Positions 52,922-61,181 of a DNA stretch of 64,000 nucleotides are shown here, piece after piece. Every line of letters starts with the position of its first letter. Position 1 is the first letter of the stretch. The stretch spans positions 9,300,001 to 9,364,000 of the forward strand of contig NZ_JBCJKP010000001.1 of NCBI RefSeq assembly GCF_039503195.1, in the 5' to 3' direction. The stretch is from Streptomyces mirabilis (GTDB lineage Bacteria > Actinomycetota > Actinomycetes > Streptomycetales > Streptomycetaceae). Position numbers and translations under genes: made by a program. Below the pieces are notes generated by a model. That model did no database searches, had not been told where the DNA came from, and saw only the letters and a program-made list of their open reading frames with translations.

Positions 52922-53067
52922 TTGATGTCAAACGGCTGGTACAACAGCTGACGTAATGAGCCGAGTTGTCGGTGGGTGATGAGGCAGCAGGTGAGTTTGA
53001 GGAACGCTTCATGGATGTTGGAACGGCGTTCTCAGCGGATGCGAAGGCGGTGGAAGCCGTGCGCTTT
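52922..53067 (-). pseudogene. IS5-type transposase C-terminal relic
   Basis: On the minus strand the sequence reads (with a stop in place of the usual Trp) HRLRIR then ERRSNIHEAFLKLTCCLITH followed by RQLGSL, the standard C-terminus of IS5-type Streptomyces transposases. It begins three bases after the diiron gene's stop, so an old insertion lies right at the 3' end of the lipid operon. Confidence 0.75.
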
Positions 53068-53186
53068 CCCCGTTGTTCCCCGCAGTGTCTGGCGCGGCTC
53101 CGGGGCAACGTCACAGGCTGCGTCGTGAGATGCAGTCCTGCTGCCACATCACCCGCCCACCTGTAACGCGCAAAAAGTACCGCTGA

Positions 53187-53858
53187 CTAATCATCGACGA
53201 ACGTGACCGTCTCGTCGAGCAGTGCTCGGCCTGTGCGGTTGTAGGGCACTGCGCTGTCTTCGAATCCGATCGACATACCGCAGAAGAGGATGAGGTCGTC
53301 CGGGGGTGACAGGACCTCCGCTACGGTCTTGCGATAAACCGACCACGCCATCTGCGGGCAGCTGTGCAGGCCTTCGGCACGGAGCAGCAGCATCACGGTC
53401 TGCAGATACATGCCCAAGTCGGACCACTGGGGCCGGCCCAGACCTCGGTCGATGTAGCAGAACAGCGCGGCGGGCGCGCCGAAGCATGTCCAGTTCGCGG
53501 AAGCGGCCCTCTGGCGGGCCTCCCAGTCCTCGTGCGCGATGCCGAGTGCGCTGTAGCGCTCCTCACCGAAGGCGGATCGGCGCTCCCGGTACGGGGACTT
53601 CAGTGTCGGCGGGTACATCTCGTATTCCCGCTCGTCCCAGGGATCGCACGCGGTCACACGCCCGTCGGCGAGCTCCTTGAGTTCGCCCAGCGGTCGGCCG
53701 GTCAGCACGTAGACGTGCCAGGGCTGGAGGTTGGACCCGGATGGCGCCCAAGCGGCAGCGGAGAGCACCCGCTCCAGTACCTCCCTCGGGACGGGCCGGT
53801 CGATGAATCCACGTACGGCTCGTCGGCTCGTGACTGCCTCGTAGACGTCCAAGATCAC
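53187..53858 (-). CDS. Nitroreductase-family FMN protein
   Basis: 223-residue nitroreductase. FMN phosphate/isoalloxazine contacts SRRAVRGFIDRPVPREVLER and AAAWAPSGSNLQPWHVYVL at the N-terminus; LGMYLQTVMLLLRAEGLHSC and GMSIGFEDSAVPYNRTGR at the C-terminus. It reduces nitro or quinone compounds with NAD(P)H. GTG 53858 with GAGGGAG upstream. A decayed copy with the same leader lies at 29435-29770, so this gene was duplicated within the region. Confidence 0.9.
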   Translation of the reverse strand: MILDVYEAVTSRRAVRGFIDRPVPREVLERVLSAAAWAPSGSNLQPWHVYVLTGRPLGELKELADGRVTACDPWDEREYEMYPPTLKSPYRERRSAFGEERYSALGIAHEDWEARQRAASANWTCFGAPAALFCYIDRGLGRPQWSDLGMYLQTVMLLLRAEGLHSCPQMAWSVYRKTVAEVLSPPDDLILFCGMSIGFEDSAVPYNRTGRALLDETVTFVDD

Positions 53859-54069
53859 CAGTCTCCCTCATCTGCTCTACATGCCTTCCACCTTGCCAGT
53901 CGGAGGACTCTAGAACGTAACAATATGCGCAAAATGCTATATACGGCACTAGTGCCGAGACGCGTCCCGCACAGCCGACCACGAGGAAGGCACTGCTCCG
54001 CGCTGCGATCGCCGTGAGCTCCCGCTCGCCTCGTGAACAGAGACGCAGCGGTGGCGGTGAGGCAGGAAA

Positions 54070-54375
54070 GTCATGACGGAGCCGGAGGCCGGCTGCACAG
54101 CGGTGTTCCGGGCCCTCCTCGGGGCGGTGGCGTGGGATACCCCGAAGCCCCTGGCGCTCTACACCGACGGCCTCATCGAACGTCGGCACGAAGATATCGA
54201 CACCGGTCCGTCCCGGCTCGCCGACTCCCTGGTCCGCAACCAGGTAGACGACTCCGAGACCTGCGCCGACGCCGTGCTCACCGACCTGCTCCCACCCGGC
54301 GACGCCACCGACGACACGGCCCTGGTCATGGTGCGCCTGAGAACCCAGCCCACTACTTCCGTGTGCTCGGTCAGA
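54070..54375 (+). pseudogene. SpoIIE phosphatase C-terminal fragment
   Basis: KPLALYTDGLIERRHEDIDT, GPSRLADSLVRNQVDDSETC and DATDDTALVMVRLRTQ match the end of the SpoIIE domain of the broken gene at 32150-33293 (LLGLYTDGLIETRDHDIDVG). No phosphatase start or HATPase domain is present. Another duplication remnant in the island. Confidence 0.7.
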
Positions 54376-54517
54376 TCCCGCGGAGGACAGCGAAGTCACC
54401 GTCGTTCCTCGCCCTGCGGCAGTCGAGAACAGCGCCCCCTCCATCCCGGTGTCGGTCGATTCCCCGCCTGAGGCATGTGCCCGGCTCCAGCTCTTCCGGC
54501 CGGTGCGGAAAGGGAGG

Positions 54518-54916
54518 TCAGTGACCTGACGCGGCCGGTTGATCTGGTGGTGAGCTGCTCGCTGGAAGGTGATCTTCCGCCCACAGGAACAGAACGGCCA
54601 GGGGGATGAGGGAGGTCTTGCCGTGCGGGGAGAGTGCGTAACGGGTTCGCGATGACGGCCCGGGCCGGACGTCCTGGGCGACCAGATCGATCACGGTCAG
54701 TTCCTGGAGCCGCTGGGCGAGCATGCGGTTGCTGATGCCGGGGAGGCGCTCGCGAATCTGAGCGAAGTCGGCCGGGCCTTTGGCCAGAGCCATGAGGATC
54801 AGGCCGTTCCAACGACTGCTGAGCAGGGCGAAGGCCCGAGTGATGGCCGGAGAGGCATCGGTCGACTGTGGATGCTCGGTCCGGCGGGCCGGCTGAGGGT
54901 GTTGTGGGACAGGCAT
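54518..54916 (-). CDS. HxlR-family regulator
   Basis: 132-residue winged-helix regulator. ITRAFALLSSRWNGLILMAL, FAQIRERLPGISNRMLAQRL (recognition helix) and QELTVIDLVAQDVRPGPSSR then TRYALSPHGKTSL match the HxlR pattern, though the usual Cys near the N-terminus (C-P-[IV]) is replaced by Ser. Start is ATG 54916 (GGAACGG) or ATG 54949. HxlR proteins typically respond to quinones or aldehydes and control a divergent reductase. The neighbours are a nitroreductase and a membrane protein. Confidence 0.87.
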   Translation of the reverse strand: MPVPQHPQPARRTEHPQSTDASPAITRAFALLSSRWNGLILMALAKGPADFAQIRERLPGISNRMLAQRLQELTVIDLVAQDVRPGPSSRTRYALSPHGKTSLIPLAVLFLWAEDHLPASSSPPDQPAASGH

Positions 54917-55205
54917 GGTGTGTATCCGTTCCGGTACGGCGCGAGCCATCGCGGTTCAACACTCGCGCGGTACTCGGTGGTCGTAGTCGTACTCGTGTCG
55001 GGAGTCAGCCCGTGTGTCTGCCGGGCCGCGCCCTCGGTGTGTTGCTAGCGCGCGTTGACAGCCAGGACCGCGCCCCGGCCAGGAACATGGCGCCAGAGGC
55101 GACGAAGGCCAGGGAGCAGCCGCGCGTCAGCGCCTCATTCGCCTTCGACACTGGACCGAAGTTGCCGGCGACCCGGGCCTGATTGCACACATGTAGCGAT
55201 CGGCA

Positions 55206-56447
55206 TCAGTCGTCGCCGTCATGGCGACGGGCGTGGGCGTGACGTCGAACCGACAAAGCGTTGCCGGACCCCGGCAAGGCCGGGAGCAATTCCCCGGAAG
55301 CCGGCGCACCGGTCTTCTTGCTGCGGGGTTCCCTGATGACCCAGTGGCCGTACATGACTGCCGTGAGCCCGCAGACGCTCCACAGGGCGAGGACGGCCAG
55401 GTGGCCGGCGTCGGCGTTGCCGTCGAAGTATGTGGTGTCGCGAAGCAGACTGGCTCCGGCGCCCGGGGGCAGCCACTGGCCGACGTAGTCCACACCCTTG
55501 GGAAGCATCTCAGGAGCGGAGGTGGCGCCGGAGAAGGCGTTTCCGACGAAGACCATGAGCGCGGCGCTGAGCCCGAGGCCCGCCGGCCCGAGGAGTCGGA
55601 TCACGCCGGCAGTGGTGGCGCTGATGGAGAGCAGGTCGAGCGCCAGGATCGCCCACGTGGCCACGTGATTGTGGGGCAGTGCCCCGAGGAAACCCTGGGC
55701 CACGAGATAGACGCCGAGGGCCGCGACGGCGCATGCGACGAGGAGTGTCAGCACTCGATGCCGCGGGCGTGCCAGGCCGCGAGCCATCGTGACAAACGCC
55801 CCGATCAGGATGCCGCAGATCGTGAGCGGGAAGACCGATGAGCTGAACACCACGCCCCGGGGGTCATCTGTGGCGACGGGCACCACGTCCATCGCCTTCA
55901 CGAGGACCTTCACCGAGGAATCAGCACCGGCGGCTCCCTGCGGGGCGGCCTTCGGGCGGGCATCACCCTGCTGGGCGGCTGTCTGCTTGTGGGCCTTCGC
56001 CGGGGAATGTGCACCGTCGGTCTTCTGTTCGGCAGCCTTCTGCCGGGCGGTCATCTGCTGGGTGGCCTTGTCGGCCAACTGCTGTCCGACATCGGTCAGA
56101 AGCTGGGCCACGGAGGGGCTGGCGGCGGTGGCCTTCAGCACGGTGACGCTGTGGTCGGAGATGGCGAAGGCGCCGTAGACGTCCCTGTTCTTGATCGCCC
56201 ACCGCGCGGCCTGCTGGTCGGGATAGAGGCGGAAGTCGAACGCGCCGGGCTTCTCACGGGTCAGCCCCTCCACCGCGTGCTGGCTGGCCGGCCCCGTGCC
56301 CACGATTCCGACCGAGACGTCGCGCGGCGAGATCCGCCCCGCCGGCCAGGCGAACGCCAACACCGCCAGGGTGATCGCTATGGGCAGCGCCACGGCGGCG
56401 ATGGCTACTTCCCGCCATGCCTGGTGTCCTGACAAGGGGTTTCTCAC
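55206..56447 (-). CDS. DUF3533/YhgE-like membrane protein
   Basis: 413-residue membrane protein: N-terminal helix AIAAVALPIAITLAVLAFAW (about 15-35), a large outer domain with a Gln/Lys/Ala-rich low-complexity segment (about 145-185), then five helices (VFPLTICGILIGAFVTMARG, LLVACAVAALGVYLVAQGFL, WAILALDLLSISATTAGVIR, GLGLSAALMVFVGNAFSG, VLALWSVCGLTAVMYG). The architecture is that of ABC-2-like YhgE/DUF3533 proteins. GTG 56447 has GAGG. It is divergent from a TetR gene, which likely represses it. A relic of its C-terminus lies at 25035-25345. Confidence 0.8.
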   Translation of the reverse strand: MRNPLSGHQAWREVAIAAVALPIAITLAVLAFAWPAGRISPRDVSVGIVGTGPASQHAVEGLTREKPGAFDFRLYPDQQAARWAIKNRDVYGAFAISDHSVTVLKATAASPSVAQLLTDVGQQLADKATQQMTARQKAAEQKTDGAHSPAKAHKQTAAQQGDARPKAAPQGAAGADSSVKVLVKAMDVVPVATDDPRGVVFSSSVFPLTICGILIGAFVTMARGLARPRHRVLTLLVACAVAALGVYLVAQGFLGALPHNHVATWAILALDLLSISATTAGVIRLLGPAGLGLSAALMVFVGNAFSGATSAPEMLPKGVDYVGQWLPPGAGASLLRDTTYFDGNADAGHLAVLALWSVCGLTAVMYGHWVIREPRSKKTGAPASGELLPALPGSGNALSVRRHAHARRHDGDD

Positions 56448-56466
56448 AGTACGGCCTCACGAAAAA

Positions 56467-56548
56467 GAATGGTCGTTTTATTAGGTCCTCAGCTTGGCCT
56501 GTCGTACCGGGACGCGTCAACAGGAATGTTCATTTTCTTTGGTAGGCT
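56467..56548. promoter_or_regulatory. TetR control region with repeated half-sites and leaderless promoter
   Basis: GAATGGTCGTTTT (56469-56481) and GAATGTTCATTTT (56524-56536) are related direct repeats between the divergent membrane-protein and TetR genes. TAGGCT (56543-56548) ends six bases before the TetR ATG, which lacks a ribosome site, so that gene is probably leaderless. The repeats are candidate TetR binding sites. Confidence 0.45.
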
Positions 56549-56554
56549 GGTCAT

Positions 56555-57163
56555 ATGCCCAAGGTCACCCAGCAGCACATGGACGCCCGTCGCGAGCAGA
56601 TCCTGGACGCAGCGCGCCGTTGTTTCCTCCGCGACGGGTTCCACTCCACGTCCATGCAGGACCTGTTCGCGGAGGCCGGGCTGTCCTCGGGTGCGGTGTA
56701 CCGGCACTTCACCAGCAAGGACGAGATGATCCTCGCGATCGCCGAGGAGAACATGCGGGATGTCCTCGACATCACGCTCGCTGTCGCCACGAACCGGCAA
56801 GGTCAATCCATGGGGGCGATCCTGGCGGAACTGCTCGACGTGATTCGCGCCAAGTCCGTCGAGGGGCAAGACGTGGCCGGCCTCGCGGTTCTGGTCTGGG
56901 GAGAGGCTATGCGCAACCGCTCGCTGGCGCGCAAGCTCGACCATCTCTTGGGTCGCATACGTGCCAATCTGATCACCCTGGTCCATGACCACCAGGAAAG
57001 CGGTGTTTTGCCCACGAACGCGACAGCCGAGGGGATCGCGTCAACGATGCTCTCCATCCTCCCCGGCTATATCCTCCAAGTGGCTCTGCTCAATCCGGCT
57101 GTTGTGGCCGAGGTGCCTGACGCGGTGCGGGCGTTGTGGCCGGGGCCGGCCGGTGAGCGCTGA
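56555..57163 (+). CDS. TetR-family repressor
   Basis: 202-residue regulator with an N-terminal TetR helix-turn-helix (REQILDAARRCFLRDGFHST, MQDLFAEAGLSSGAVYRHFT then SKDEMILAIAEE) and an all-helical ligand domain (about 75-195). ATG 56555 appears leaderless. It is divergent from the DUF3533-like membrane protein, a common repressor/exporter layout, so it presumably controls that gene and itself. Ligand unknown. Confidence 0.92.
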   Translation: MPKVTQQHMDARREQILDAARRCFLRDGFHSTSMQDLFAEAGLSSGAVYRHFTSKDEMILAIAEENMRDVLDITLAVATNRQGQSMGAILAELLDVIRAKSVEGQDVAGLAVLVWGEAMRNRSLARKLDHLLGRIRANLITLVHDHQESGVLPTNATAEGIASTMLSILPGYILQVALLNPAVVAEVPDAVRALWPGPAGER

Positions 57164-57257
57164 GCGTCCTCACCACTTACAGCGCTGCATGCGCTGGTCT
57201 CTGGTGGATGTCCGTGGGCAGAGAGATGTCCAGGGCTTGCCGGGAGCGGCCGCGGAC

Positions 57258-57715
57258 CGACTCGGATCAGCAAGCTGTTTGAGCGTTGCCGCTTCAGGGT
57301 GCGGACGGCAGTGGAGGCTGACGACATTCGACGCGGGCTGCATCGTGCTCTGCGGAGGAACGGCAGGACTTCAGTCGTGCGGCGCCGCCTTCGCCGGGCG
57401 ACTCTGCTGCGGGCAGTGCGTGGTTGACGGTTTGCTCGGTGGGTGTGAGGTCGCGGCCCGGCGGAGGGTTTCGTCATCCACGAGTCGGCTCCCAGGTACG
57501 CGCGGGCGGCGAGGATCAGGGCGTCTTGCCGTTCGCAGATCTGCATGTCTCTGTGGGCGGGGCGTGGTCAGGCTGTGTGTGGCCCGGCAGTGCGGGCCAG
57601 ATCCACGGGCAGCCGGCCGTCCGGAGCGGTCACCAGTTGCACGATCGCGCTGTGTCTGCAGTGGTTGCGGCCTCGTGCGTTGTGTTTCTCGTCGGCGGCA
57701 CTCGATCAGGACTCG
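57258..57715 (-). pseudogene. IS5-type transposase relic
   Basis: Minus-strand pieces IVQLVTAPDGRLPVDLAR, then ICERQDALILAARAYLGADS followed by WMTKPSAG and LRRARCSPRRMSSASTAVRT then LKRQR match in order the C-terminal half of the small IS5-type DDE transposases. Stops and shifts break the frame. It directly precedes the 880-bp IS5-type element, adding to an insertion-sequence cluster. Confidence 0.7.
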
Positions 57716-57748
57716 TGCCGAAAGCTTCACTCTTCAGCAGCCGAGTAA

Positions 57749-58628
57749 CTGATCATTTCAGAATGAGATCCGTGTGGTGGCTTGGTAGTTGGGTGTTGTG
57801 TCGGCAGGATCTGTCGGGTGTCTGCTGATCTTGTGCCTGATGACCTCTGGGAGCGCATAGCCCCGCTGTTGCCGGTTCGGCCGGCCAGACGGCTCGGTAT
57901 CCCGGGCGTCTGCCGGTGGATGACCGGGCTGCGTTGCGGGGCATCGTTTACGTGCTGTGCAAGAGTGTGAGCTGGCGGGACGTTCCCGCAGAACAGGTCG
58001 GGTGCAGTGGGGTGACGGCCTGGCGGCGTCTGCGGGACTGGACCGAAGCGGGCGTCTGGCCGCGGCTGCACGAGGTCCTGTTGGCGGAACTGCGTCAAGA
58101 GGGCCTGGTGGAGATGGACGACGCCGCCATCGACGGCTCGCACGTCAGGGCGCTCAAGGGGGCTCACACCGGACCTTCGCCGGTCGACCGTGCCCGCCCG
58201 GGCAGCAAGCACCACCTCATCGCCGACCGGCATGGAACCCCACTCGCTGTCTCTCTGACCGGCGGAAACCGTCACGACGTCACCCAGCTCATGCCGCTGC
58301 TGGACGCCATCCCACCCATCCGCGGGTTACGGGCCGGCCACGCAGCCGGCCCCGGCGGCTGTTCGCCGACCGCGGCTACGACTTCGACAAGTACCGCCGC
58401 CTCGTCCGGGCTCGGGGGATCACACCGAAGATCGCCCGCCGCGGCACCCCGCACGGTTCCGGGCTGGGCAGGACCAGATGGGTCGTCGAGCGGACCTTCG
58501 CCTGGCTGCATCAGTTCAAACGACTGCGCATCCGTTACGAGATACGCGCCGACCTCCACCTCGTACTGCTCCAACTCGCCTGCAGCATCATCTTGAGACG
58601 ACTCCGAACCTCATTCTGAAACGATCAG
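57749..58628. mobile_element. IS5-family element, 880 bp, with TAA target duplications
   Basis: Ends CTGATCATTTCAGAATGAG (left) and CTCATTCTGAAACGATCAG (right) are inverted repeats with one mismatch; TAA flanks both sides (57746-57748 and 58629-58631), fitting the three-base T-N-A duplications of some IS5 subgroups. It carries one transposase gene, now frameshifted. Confidence 0.85.
57820..58619 (+). pseudogene. IS5-family transposase, two frameshifts
   Basis: Frame 1: SADLVPDDLWERIAPLLPVR. Frame 2: PVDDRAALRGIVYVLCKSVS, WRDVPAEQVGCSGVTAWRRL, VEMDDAAIDGSHVRALKGAH (first catalytic Asp), GTPLAVSLTGGNRHDVTQLM (second Asp region). Frame 3: RRLFADRGYDFDKYRRLVRA, RTRWVVERTFAWLHQFKRLR (catalytic Glu) to TGA 58619. 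The joins lie near 57893 and 58335. Programmed frameshifting is known in IS5 relatives, but two shifts without slippery sites point to decay or sequencing errors. Confidence 0.82.
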
Positions 58629-58800
58629 TAAGCCACGCTCGGACGAGAACAACGCGTTACCTACTTCAATAAGCTTTGCCACCTGGGGAGTTGTGAGACG
58701 GGCGACCCATGACCGGAGGTAATGTACTGGTCGGTCGCTGGTACACCACCCGGCCGTACACCGTCTTCGGCCGACCACGACCGGTCGGCGCCACAAGCCA

Positions 58801-60190
58801 GGGTGTGTCAATTTAACGGCTGATCTTGGTTGTTGATGGTCAGTTGTTGCTCGGGGTCAGGCGGCCCTCGAAGGCGATCTGGAACGCGTTGAGGGGTGCT
58901 TTCCAGCGCATGGTCCACCTCTTGCGGCCCTTCCCGGTCGGGTCCAGGCTCATCAGTGCCATGTAGATGCACTTGAGGGCGGCGGCCTCATTGGGGAAGT
59001 GCCCGCGGGCGCGGACGGCCCTGCGGATGCGGGCGTTGACACTCTCGATCGCGTTCGTGTTGCAGATGACCTTGCGGATCTCGACGTCGAAGGAGAGGAA
59101 GGGCACGAACTCGGCCCAGGCGTCCGACCACAGCTTCACGATCGCTGGATACTTCTTCCCCCACGCCTCCTGGAAGTCCAGGAAACGTTCCGTCGCCGCG
59201 TCCTCGCTGGGCGCGGTGTAGACGGGCTTGAGGGCCTTGGCCACCTTGTCCCAGTCCTGACGGGCGGCGTATCGGAACGAGTTCCGCAGCAGGTGAACCA
59301 CGCACGTCTGGACGATCGTGCGAGGCCAGACGGTCTCCACGGCCTCGGGCAGGCCCTTGAGCCCGTCGCAGACCAGCATCAGCACGTCGTCCAGGCCGCG
59401 GTTCTTCAGCTCGGTGAACACGTGCAGCCAGTACTTGGCGCCCTCGCCGCCGTCGCCGGCCCAGATGCCGAGGATGTCGCGGGTGCCGTCCACGGTCACC
59501 GCCATCACCACGTAGACGGGACGGTTGGCGACCTGCCCGTCCCTGATCTTGACGTTGATCGCGTCCACGAACAGGACGGGGTAGACACGGTCGAGGGGCC
59601 GGTTCTGCCACTCGGCCATGCCCTCGATCACTTTGTCGGTAATGGTGGAGATGGTCTGCTTGGACACCTCGGCGCCGTAGACCTCGGCCAGGTGGGCGGA
59701 TATCTCGCCGTGCGTGAGCCCCTTCGCGGACAGCGACAGCACCATCTCGTCGACCCCGGTTAGCCGCCGCTGCCGCTTCTTGACGATCTGCGGCTCGAAC
59801 GTGCCCGAGGTGTCACGCGGGACTTTGACCTCGACCGGTCCGACGTCGGTCAGCACGGTTTTGGCCCGGCCCCCGTTGCGGGAGTTGCCGCTGCCCCGGC
59901 CGGCGGCATCGTGCTTCTCGTAGCCGAGGTGATCGGCGATCTCACCTTCCAGCGCAGACTCCAGGACCCGCTTGGTCAGCTGCTGCAGTAGCCCACCTTG
60001 CCCGGTCAGCTGCAGCCCCTCCCACCGGGCCCGCTCCACCAGCATCGCGACTAGTTGCTCGTCGGACACGGGCGCAGGCTGCCCCAACTGGGCACTCTCG
60101 GCAAGCTTCACGGTCTCCAACTCCACGGCGGTGTCAGTCACTTGACGTCTCTCCCATGATCGTCGGATCCGCCGTTAGATTTACACTCCC
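58801..60190. mobile_element. Intact IS256-family element, 1390 bp, with 8-bp target duplication
   Basis: Left end GGGTGTGTCAATTTAACGGC and the complement of the right end GGGAGTGTAAATCTAACGGC are inverted repeats (21 of 25 over the first 25 bases). ACAAGCCA lies on both sides (58793-58800 and 60191-60198), the eight-base duplication usual for IS256. It contains one complete transposase, so the insertion appears recent. A relic of a related element lies at 44732-44850. Confidence 0.9.
58840..60141 (-). CDS. IS256-family (mutator-type) transposase
   Basis: 433-residue DDE transposase, full length. N-terminal GLQLTGQGGLLQQLTKRVLE and EGEIADHLGYEKHD; first Asp in PVLFVDAINVKIRDGQVANR; second Asp in GLDDVLMLVCDGLKGLPEAV; C/H-type TIVQTCVVHLLRNSFRYA; Glu in ICNTNAIESVNARIRRAVRA. 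GTG 60141 has GGGAGAG. No frameshift, so the enzyme is probably active. Codes leftwards within the element. Confidence 0.95.
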   Translation of the reverse strand: MTDTAVELETVKLAESAQLGQPAPVSDEQLVAMLVERARWEGLQLTGQGGLLQQLTKRVLESALEGEIADHLGYEKHDAAGRGSGNSRNGGRAKTVLTDVGPVEVKVPRDTSGTFEPQIVKKRQRRLTGVDEMVLSLSAKGLTHGEISAHLAEVYGAEVSKQTISTITDKVIEGMAEWQNRPLDRVYPVLFVDAINVKIRDGQVANRPVYVVMAVTVDGTRDILGIWAGDGGEGAKYWLHVFTELKNRGLDDVLMLVCDGLKGLPEAVETVWPRTIVQTCVVHLLRNSFRYAARQDWDKVAKALKPVYTAPSEDAATERFLDFQEAWGKKYPAIVKLWSDAWAEFVPFLSFDVEIRKVICNTNAIESVNARIRRAVRARGHFPNEAAALKCIYMALMSLDPTGKGRKRWTMRWKAPLNAFQIAFEGRLTPSNN

Positions 60191-60267
60191 ACAAGCCAAG
60201 CCGGACTACGACTCGATGCCCGGCTGGGGTTGGCCGAGTGCCGGACGACTGCGGTCCGTTCGACTGC

Positions 60268-60438
60268 TCAACGGGACGGAGGCCGCTGCAGAGCGGCGAA
60301 GATGGCTTTCATCCGCTCGTTGAGCGCCATGAGTTCTTCGCGCAGCGCGTTGATTCGGGGTTGAAGTTCGGCGGCTTCGGCGGTCGGTGTTACGACTGTG
60401 GCCGCCGGGTCGATGCCGTTCTCCCCGGCTTGGGTCAT
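60268..60438 (-). CDS. 56-residue coiled-coil protein
   Basis: ATG 60438 has a very good AAGGA site. The product is acidic at first, then a single helix with heptad character (AEAAELQPRINALREELMAL then NERMKAIFAALQRPPSR). Codon use is normal. It starts 43 bases after the YceI stop on the same strand, so it is probably co-transcribed with it. Too short for most gene-finding cut-offs; no family recognised. Confidence 0.7.
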   Translation of the reverse strand: MTQAGENGIDPAATVVTPTAEAAELQPRINALREELMALNERMKAIFAALQRPPSR

Positions 60439-60480
60439 CGTGTGTCCTTCTGCTGGATACGCCGGCAGGCCTCTCGCGGC

Positions 60481-61077
60481 CTATGCGCCCTGTGTCTGGT
60501 CCAGCCGCACGGCACGGATGTCGAGAGTCAGCTTCACCTTGTCGCTGATCAGAACTCCGCCCGTGGCCAGGGCCCTGTTGCCGCCAAGCCCCCAGTCGGA
60601 ACGCCGCAAGGTGGCCGTGCCCGTGAAGCCGACACGGTTCTGACGGTGAGCGTCCCGGCTCGCTCCGCCGAACCCAAGGTCGACGTGAACGGGCAGTTCG
60701 ATGTCCTTGAGCAGGAGGTATCCCGCCATGCGGAAGTGATCGTGACCGGCATGCAGGATTCCGCCCGAGCGGAAGCTCATGAGGGGGAACGTCGTGGCAT
60801 CGAGGAAATCAGGGCCGGTGACATGCACGTCCCGTTCCGGATAGCCTGTGTCAACACTGCAGGTTTGGACACTGAGGTAGGCCTCGGACCGAGCGGGACA
60901 TTTCCCGTCAAGCTTGAGAATCCCCTCGAAGGTGGTGAATTTTCCGCGTACGTTCGTGACCATGCCGTACCGGACGGAAAAACCGATCGTGCTGTGGACC
61001 GGGTCGATAGCGTAGACGCCGGTCAGCCCTGCAAAGGGGGCGCTGCGAAAAATAGTGGTTTCCGTGCGGTTGAACAT
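60481..61077 (-). CDS. YceI-family lipid-binding protein
   Basis: 198-residue lipocalin-like beta-barrel. Family landmarks: GVYAIDPVHSTIGFSVRYGM, VTNVRGKFTTFEGILKLDGK, RDVHVTGPDFLDATTFPLMS and the strand pair HFRMAGYLLLKDIELPVHVD. No signal peptide, unlike the periplasmic E. coli protein, as usual for actinobacterial members. It binds polyisoprenoid-type lipids and is often induced by stress. ATG 61077 has AAGGAA. Confidence 0.92.
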   Translation of the reverse strand: MFNRTETTIFRSAPFAGLTGVYAIDPVHSTIGFSVRYGMVTNVRGKFTTFEGILKLDGKCPARSEAYLSVQTCSVDTGYPERDVHVTGPDFLDATTFPLMSFRSGGILHAGHDHFRMAGYLLLKDIELPVHVDLGFGGASRDAHRQNRVGFTGTATLRRSDWGLGGNRALATGGVLISDKVKLTLDIRAVRLDQTQGA

Positions 61078-61181
61078 GGCGAGCCGGTTCCTTCGGGCGT
61101 GGATCTCAGATAGGGGCGCATTCTGCGGTGAATCTGCGACCGGACCGGCCCCTGACTGCCGCCAGGGGCCACTCGCAGGGC

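Noticed and set aside
57820..58619. Programmed frameshifting in the IS5 transposase
   Set aside because: Two separate shifts are needed and no slippery heptamer is seen at either join, so decay or sequencing error is more likely.
58632..58800. Short minus-strand frame between the IS5 and IS256 elements
   Set aside because: About 66 codons with no start context or known motif; probably remnant DNA between insertion sequences.
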